A stretch of DNA of 10,365 nucleotides. It comes from Pseudomonadota bacterium. GTDB taxonomy: Bacteria > Pseudomonadota > Alphaproteobacteria > Caulobacterales > Caulobacteraceae. Location of the stretch: the NCBI GenBank assembly GCA_023436945.1, contig JAEZHG010000122.1:1-10365 (forward strand). Reading direction: 5' to 3'. The translations under genes were made by a program, and so were the position numbers. Below are positions 7,193-10,365 of this stretch, one piece after another. Numbering within the stretch: position 1 is the first letter of the stretch; each line of letters begins with the position of its first letter. The notes under the pieces are model-generated. The model made no database searches and was not told where the DNA came from. It saw only the letters and a list, made by a program, of their open reading frames with translations.

Positions 7193-8278
7193 ATGCGTAT
7201 TGTTCTGGTCACTGACGCTTGGGAACCCCAGGTCAACGGCGTCGTTCGCACCCTCACCCGCACCGTGGCCGAGTGTCGTGCCATGGGGCACGAGGTCGAC
7301 GTGATTGAACCCAGCCAGTTCAAGACCATACCCTGCCCGACCTATCCCGAAATCCGCCTTGCCCTCGGGGCCGAGGAAGAAATCCGCGAGCGTCTGCGCG
7401 CGTTTGAACCCGAGGCGGTTCACATCTCGACCGAAGGCCCGCTGGGCATCGCGACGCGCCGCATCTGCATCGAATGGAAGCTGCCGTTCACGACCAGCTA
7501 CCACACCAAATTCCCCGAATATGTTTCGGCGCGTTTCCCCGTCCCGGTGCAGGTCGGCTATGCCTATATGAAGTGGTTCCACAAGCCGTCGGGCCGACTG
7601 ATGGTCGCCACCCCGACGCTGCGTGACGAGCTGACCGAGCATGGCTTCCGCAATGTCTCGCCATGGACGCGCGGTGTGGACACCGACCTGTTCCGTCCCG
7701 ACCTTGAGCCGATCTTCGAGGAACTGGGCGGCAAGGACTGGCCGCGCCCGTTCTTCCTGAACGTCGGCCGCGTGGCTGTCGAAAAGAATATCGAGGCCTT
7801 CCTCGAACAGGACCTGCCCGGCACCAAGATCATCGTCGGTGATGGCCCTGCCCGCCTTGAGCTTCAGGAAAAATATCCGGAAGCCAAATTCCTCGGTGCC
7901 AAGTTCGGTGAGGACCTCGCCCGCTGCTTCGCCGATGCGGACGTATTCGTCTTCCCGAGCTGGACCGACACCTTCGGTCTCGTGATCCTCGAAGCCATGG
8001 CGACCGGTACGCCTGTGGCCGCCTACCCCGCGCACGGCCCTATCGATATCATCCCAAACTCCGGCGCGGGCTCGATCAACGAGGACCTGCGCACCGCCTG
8101 CCTTGAATGTCTGAAGATCGACCGTAAGGATGTGCGTGCCTATGCCGAGAAGTTCAGCTGGCGCGCCTCGGCCGAGCAGTTCATCGAGAACCTGCAACCC
8201 TATCCCGAGCCGCAGCGGGGCCGCTTCTGGCGCCGCCTTCGCCGCATCGCCCGCCTGAGACGCAAACAGGCAGCCTGA
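7193..8278 (+). CDS. Glycosyltransferase family 4 (GT-B fold), probably lipid or polysaccharide glycosyltransferase
   Basis: 361 residues from ATG 7193. This start is chosen because MRIVLVTDAWEPQVNGVVRTL is the usual first strand and Gly-rich loop of the MgtA/SqdX-like GT4 group. The frame extends 26 codons upstream to TTG 7115, but that extension has no family look. Further motifs: IPCPTYPEIRLAL (46-58), SYHTKFPEY (102-110), the donor-site block NVGRVAVEKN (190-199) with Arg193 and Lys198, GDGP (217-220), and SWTDTFGLVILEAMATG (256-272). In that last block the usual E-x7-E pair is D259-x7-E267. Such enzymes move a sugar from a nucleotide sugar to lipid or glycan on the cytoplasmic face of the membrane. 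The tail 342-361 is strongly basic (RRLRRIARLRRK), suiting binding to anionic lipids. Donor and acceptor cannot be read from sequence. Next to phosphate genes, a glycolipid role under phosphate limitation is possible but unproven. Confidence 0.9.
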   Translation: MRIVLVTDAWEPQVNGVVRTLTRTVAECRAMGHEVDVIEPSQFKTIPCPTYPEIRLALGAEEEIRERLRAFEPEAVHISTEGPLGIATRRICIEWKLPFTTSYHTKFPEYVSARFPVPVQVGYAYMKWFHKPSGRLMVATPTLRDELTEHGFRNVSPWTRGVDTDLFRPDLEPIFEELGGKDWPRPFFLNVGRVAVEKNIEAFLEQDLPGTKIIVGDGPARLELQEKYPEAKFLGAKFGEDLARCFADADVFVFPSWTDTFGLVILEAMATGTPVAAYPAHGPIDIIPNSGAGSINEDLRTACLECLKIDRKDVRAYAEKFSWRASAEQFIENLQPYPEPQRGRFWRRLRRIARLRRKQAA

Positions 8279-8285
8279 AAATAGA

Positions 8286-8315
8286 AAACGCCCCGAAGGT
8301 CTCTTCGGGGCGTTT
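8286..8315. terminator. Strong bidirectional terminator between glycosyltransferase and pstS
   Basis: A perfect 13-bp stem, with arms at 8286-8298 and 8303-8315, is closed by the loop GTCT. Its core is CGCCCCGAAG/CTTCGGGGCG. A T-rich run (TTTCTTTTT) follows on the + strand; on the - strand the stem is followed by TTTTCTATTTTC. It lies 8 bases after the glycosyltransferase stop and 24 bases beyond the pstS stop, so it should end both convergent transcripts. Confidence 0.92.
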
Positions 8316-8338
8316 CTTTTTGGGCGTCGAGGGTGCGC

Positions 8339-9418
8339 TTAGTTCGGGCGCGCCATAACGATCTGGCCAGTGGCCTTTTCGCGCTCTGAAGCCAGTTCCT
8401 CTGCCTTCAGCGGCACAAGACCACGGTCTTGCAGATAGCCGCCACGGCCAGCCGAACCTTCCGACATGAACTCCATGACGAACTCTTGCAGGCCCGGAAT
8501 GACGCCGATGTGCGCCTTCTTGACGTAGATGTAGAGCGAGCGGGCCAGCGGATAGGAACCGTCTGCAATGGCTTCCAACGAGGGGGCCACGCCGTCGATG
8601 GTCTCGGCCTTCACCGTGTCCATGTTCTGCTCAAGGAACGAGAAGCCAAACACGCCAAGCGAACCCGGCGTACGGGTCAGGGTCTGGACGATGGCGTTGT
8701 CGTTCTCGCCAGAGTCGATCCACAGGGTGTCTTCACGTAGGGTGTGGGTCAGGGCCTCGAACCGGTCCTTGTCGCCTTTCAGCGCTGCGCCAGCCGCAAT
8801 CTTCTCGCCACCCGGTGCCATGCCCAGTTCGAGGAAGGCGTCACGCGTGCCCGAGGTGGGCGGCGGGCCGTAGACCTGAATGCGCTGGTTCGGCAGGGCC
8901 GGATTGACCTGATTCCACGAGGTGTTCGGGTTGGCGACGAACTTGCCCTCGGCATCCGGTATCTGCTTGGCCAGACCCATGTAGAGGTCTTCAAGGCGCA
9001 GGTTGAAGGCCGATCCGTTGCGGGCCGTGGCCACGACGATACCATCATAGCCGATCTTCAGTTCGATGATATCGGTGACACCGTTTTCAACGCAGCGGTC
9101 GAACTCGCTCTGCTTCATCTGGCGCGAGGCATTGGCGATGTCGGGGGTCGAGGGGCCGATACCGGCGCAGAAGGCCTGAATACCGCCGCCCGTACCCAGA
9201 GCCTCAACGCGGGGCTGTGCGCCACCGACGTTGTTACGGCCGAAGTTCTCGGCAACACGGGTAACGAAGGGGAAGACGGTAGAGGAGCCAGCGGCCCAGA
9301 CACCTTCGCGGGCTTTCTGGTTGCCGGCACCGGAAGATCCATTTCCGCAGGCGGCCAGAGCCAGAACGGCAGCGGCGCAGGCGGTGATCTTAAGTACGCG
9401 GGTCGGGTAGGCAGTCAT
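8339..9418 (-). CDS. pstS: Phosphate ABC transporter substrate-binding lipoprotein
   Basis: Periplasmic phosphate-binding protein of the high-affinity PstSCAB importer. 359 residues from ATG 9418, which has GAGAGG with a 7-base spacing. An in-frame ATG at 9454 lacks this and would sit at or before the likely transcription start set by the PhoB box. Residues 1-23 are a signal peptide ending in the lipobox LAAC, so Cys24 should be lipidated, followed by a short GNGSSGAGN linker. Ligand-site blocks of the family are present: AGSSTVFPF (43-51), LGTGGGIQAF (74-83), ASRQM (97-101) and SGTRDAF (189-195). No pstC, pstA or pstB is adjacent. The upstream neighbour is a phosphonate-type permease 96 bp away, and the downstream neighbour is convergent, so this pstS is probably its own transcript and works with a permease encoded elsewhere. 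Detached pstS genes are known in Caulobacter. Confidence 0.93.
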   Translation of the reverse strand: MTAYPTRVLKITACAAAVLALAACGNGSSGAGNQKAREGVWAAGSSTVFPFVTRVAENFGRNNVGGAQPRVEALGTGGGIQAFCAGIGPSTPDIANASRQMKQSEFDRCVENGVTDIIELKIGYDGIVVATARNGSAFNLRLEDLYMGLAKQIPDAEGKFVANPNTSWNQVNPALPNQRIQVYGPPPTSGTRDAFLELGMAPGGEKIAAGAALKGDKDRFEALTHTLREDTLWIDSGENDNAIVQTLTRTPGSLGVFGFSFLEQNMDTVKAETIDGVAPSLEAIADGSYPLARSLYIYVKKAHIGVIPGLQEFVMEFMSEGSAGRGGYLQDRGLVPLKAEELASEREKATGQIVMARPN

Positions 9419-9465
9419 GGCCGGACCTCTCAAATCATCAATACACATCCGCATAGAGACGATTT

Positions 9466-9494
9466 GTGACGGTCCGGCCAGACCTTTATGACAG
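9466..9494 (-). promoter_or_regulatory. Candidate PhoB box upstream of pstS
   Basis: On the - strand, three 11-bp units run toward pstS. They begin CTGTCAT (9488-9494), GTCTGGC (9477-9483) and CCGTCAC (9466-9472). The first matches the PhoB half-site consensus exactly and is followed by AAAG; the third is one transition away at two places and is followed by AAAT; the middle one is weaker. The 11-bp period puts them on one face of the helix, as PhoB dimers require. The last unit lies 48 bases upstream of ATG 9418, leaving room for a -10 (about 9450-9458, TCTATG-like). A further CTGTAAC at 9514-9520 overlaps the phnE stop but is out of phase. Induction by phosphate limitation is the expected result. 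Confidence 0.75.
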
Positions 9495-9514
9495 TCCGCG
9501 TAAACCTGTCGCTG

Positions 9515-10327
9515 TTACAGCAGGCGCTTACGCATGGCTTGCGACAGCATGTCGATCAGGGTCACGGCGATGACCACGATGATGACGACAGCCGAGACAG
9601 CCTTGAAGTCGAAACCGTTCATACGGTCGAACAGAACCTGACCGATACCACCAGCACCGATCAGACCCAGCACGGTGGCCGAGCGGCTATTCGATTCAAA
9701 GCGGTAAAGGGCGAACGAGGTCCACAGCGGAGCCACCTGCGGCAGGACGCCCCAGATGATTTCGTGCAGCTTCGAGGCACCGGTAGCGCGAACGCCTTCA
9801 ACCGGACCCTTGTCGATCGATTCAACGGCTTCCGAGAACAGCTTGGCCAGAACACCAGCGGTGTTCAGGGTGATGGCCAGAACACCGGCGAGCGGGCCAA
9901 GGCCCACGGCGACGACGAACAGCAGACCCATGACCAGATCCGGGATCGAACGCAGGGCGTTCATGATCCAGCGAACCGGCTGTACCACCCACACAGGGGC
10001 GATGTTGCGGGCAGCGGCCAGACCCATCGGCACGCCGAGGAAGATGGCCAGGAAGGTGCCCCACAGAGCGATCTGGATCGTTTCCCACATCTTGGAAACG
10101 AACAGACGCCAGTCAGCGAAGTTCGGCTGAAGCAGATCAACAGCGAACGACTTCATGTTCGCCGAGTTGGTGAACAGACGCGACACATTGCCCAGATCGA
10201 CTGCATCGATGCTGACGAGCAGGAGTACGGCCACACCGCCCCAGATCAGGATGTCGAGAGCGCGAGCGCCCATCGACTTGGCCGGCGGTGCAGGAATCGC
10301 CGTGGTAGTTACTGGAGCAGTGGTCAC
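9515..10327 (-). CDS. phnE: Phosphonate-type ABC transporter permease
   Basis: Inner-membrane subunit of a PhnCDE-type importer for phosphonates, phosphite or related phosphorus compounds. 270 residues, the usual PhnE size. A Thr/Pro/Ala-rich cytoplasmic N-terminus (1-20) leads to a first membrane segment at about 24-44. A periplasmic segment follows, then hydrophobic stretches at about 84-106, 131-160, 216-232 and 244-262. The EAA loop that contacts the ATPase is at about 166-197, with EAVESIDKGPVEGVRATGAS fitting EAAxxxGxxxxxxxxxxxLP-type loops. IPDLVMGLLFV (128-138) and ESNSRSATVLGLIGAGGIG are typical of PhnE. The start is GTG 10327, with GAGG seven bases upstream and overlapping the stop of the preceding frame. 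PhnC and PhnD are not in the window. The exact substrate cannot be told. Confidence 0.9.
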   Translation of the reverse strand: MTTAPVTTTAIPAPPAKSMGARALDILIWGGVAVLLLVSIDAVDLGNVSRLFTNSANMKSFAVDLLQPNFADWRLFVSKMWETIQIALWGTFLAIFLGVPMGLAAARNIAPVWVVQPVRWIMNALRSIPDLVMGLLFVVAVGLGPLAGVLAITLNTAGVLAKLFSEAVESIDKGPVEGVRATGASKLHEIIWGVLPQVAPLWTSFALYRFESNSRSATVLGLIGAGGIGQVLFDRMNGFDFKAVSAVVIIVVIAVTLIDMLSQAMRKRLL

Positions 10328-10365
10328 GGTTGGACCTCACGCAGAGCGCGCAGGCGCTTCAGTTC
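10324..10365 (-). CDS. C-terminal end of the gene upstream of phnE (partial)
   Basis: The last 13 codons and a TGA run into phnE so that stop and start share GTGA. The peptide ELKRLRALREVQP is basic, like the cytoplasmic tail of a membrane protein. In phn operons a second PhnE-type permease often precedes phnE, so this may be its paralogue. The fragment is too short to name. A competing frame ends in TGA about 10 bases earlier, so the frame itself is not certain. Confidence 0.5.
   Translation of the reverse strand, partial: ELKRLRALREVQP

Noticed and set aside
7145..8197. 350-residue open frame on the - strand opposite the glycosyltransferase
   Set aside because: The + strand frame carries clear GT4 motifs along its whole length, whereas the opposite frame has none.
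8744..9469. 241-residue open frame on the + strand opposite pstS
   Set aside because: It is a mirror of the pstS frame, with no motifs and no ribosome site.
1..10365. CRISPR array, insertion sequence, tRNA, attachment site or CtrA site (TTAA-N7-TTAA)
   Set aside because: I saw no spaced direct repeats, transposase or integrase motifs, cloverleaf-like segments, or a TTAA pair at seven-base spacing in the intergenic regions.

Overview
The window reads as chromosomal DNA of a fairly GC-rich alphaproteobacterium. Four things suggest the Caulobacterales, perhaps an Asticcacaulis or Caulobacter relative: base composition, gene types, coupled GTGA start/stop overlaps, and a lone pstS lipoprotein gene. 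That placement is inference from gene content, not from a marker gene. I see no mobile elements, tRNA or rRNA genes, or CRISPR array.

Left part (1-3850): the tail of a dTDP-glucose pyrophosphorylase gene (rmlA, + strand) meets, stop codon on stop codon, a leftward operon for ABC-dependent capsule or surface polysaccharide export. In transcription order this operon is kpsM (permease), kpsE (PCP-3 periplasmic adaptor), kpsT (ATPase, GTG start overlapping the kpsE stop), then a 284-residue gene of unknown function with a beta-rich C-terminal half. A long hairpin upstream of kpsM separates the operon from putA.

Middle (3854-7192): putA, on the - strand, encodes a 1038-residue bifunctional proline dehydrogenase / P5C dehydrogenase. 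It is of the short type, without the N-terminal DNA-binding domain. Its Shine-Dalgarno sequence lies in the loop of a small palindrome. A 222-bp divergent intergenic region follows.

Right part (7193-10365): a family-GT4 glycosyltransferase with a very basic C-terminal tail (+ strand) converges, across a strong bidirectional terminator, on a phosphate-binding lipoprotein gene (pstS, - strand). pstS is preceded by a good candidate PhoB box. Upstream of it lie a phosphonate-type ABC permease gene (phnE) and the last codons of another gene, overlapping phnE by GTGA. This part looks like a phosphorus-acquisition locus. The glycosyltransferase may belong to the same physiology, for example phosphorus-free glycolipid synthesis, but this is a hypothesis.

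Most of the window is recognisable housekeeping or accessory metabolism. The less ordinary points are the unknown protein at the end of the capsule-export operon, the putA leader hairpin, and the possible phosphate link of the glycosyltransferase. I found no clear evidence for a wholly new system.
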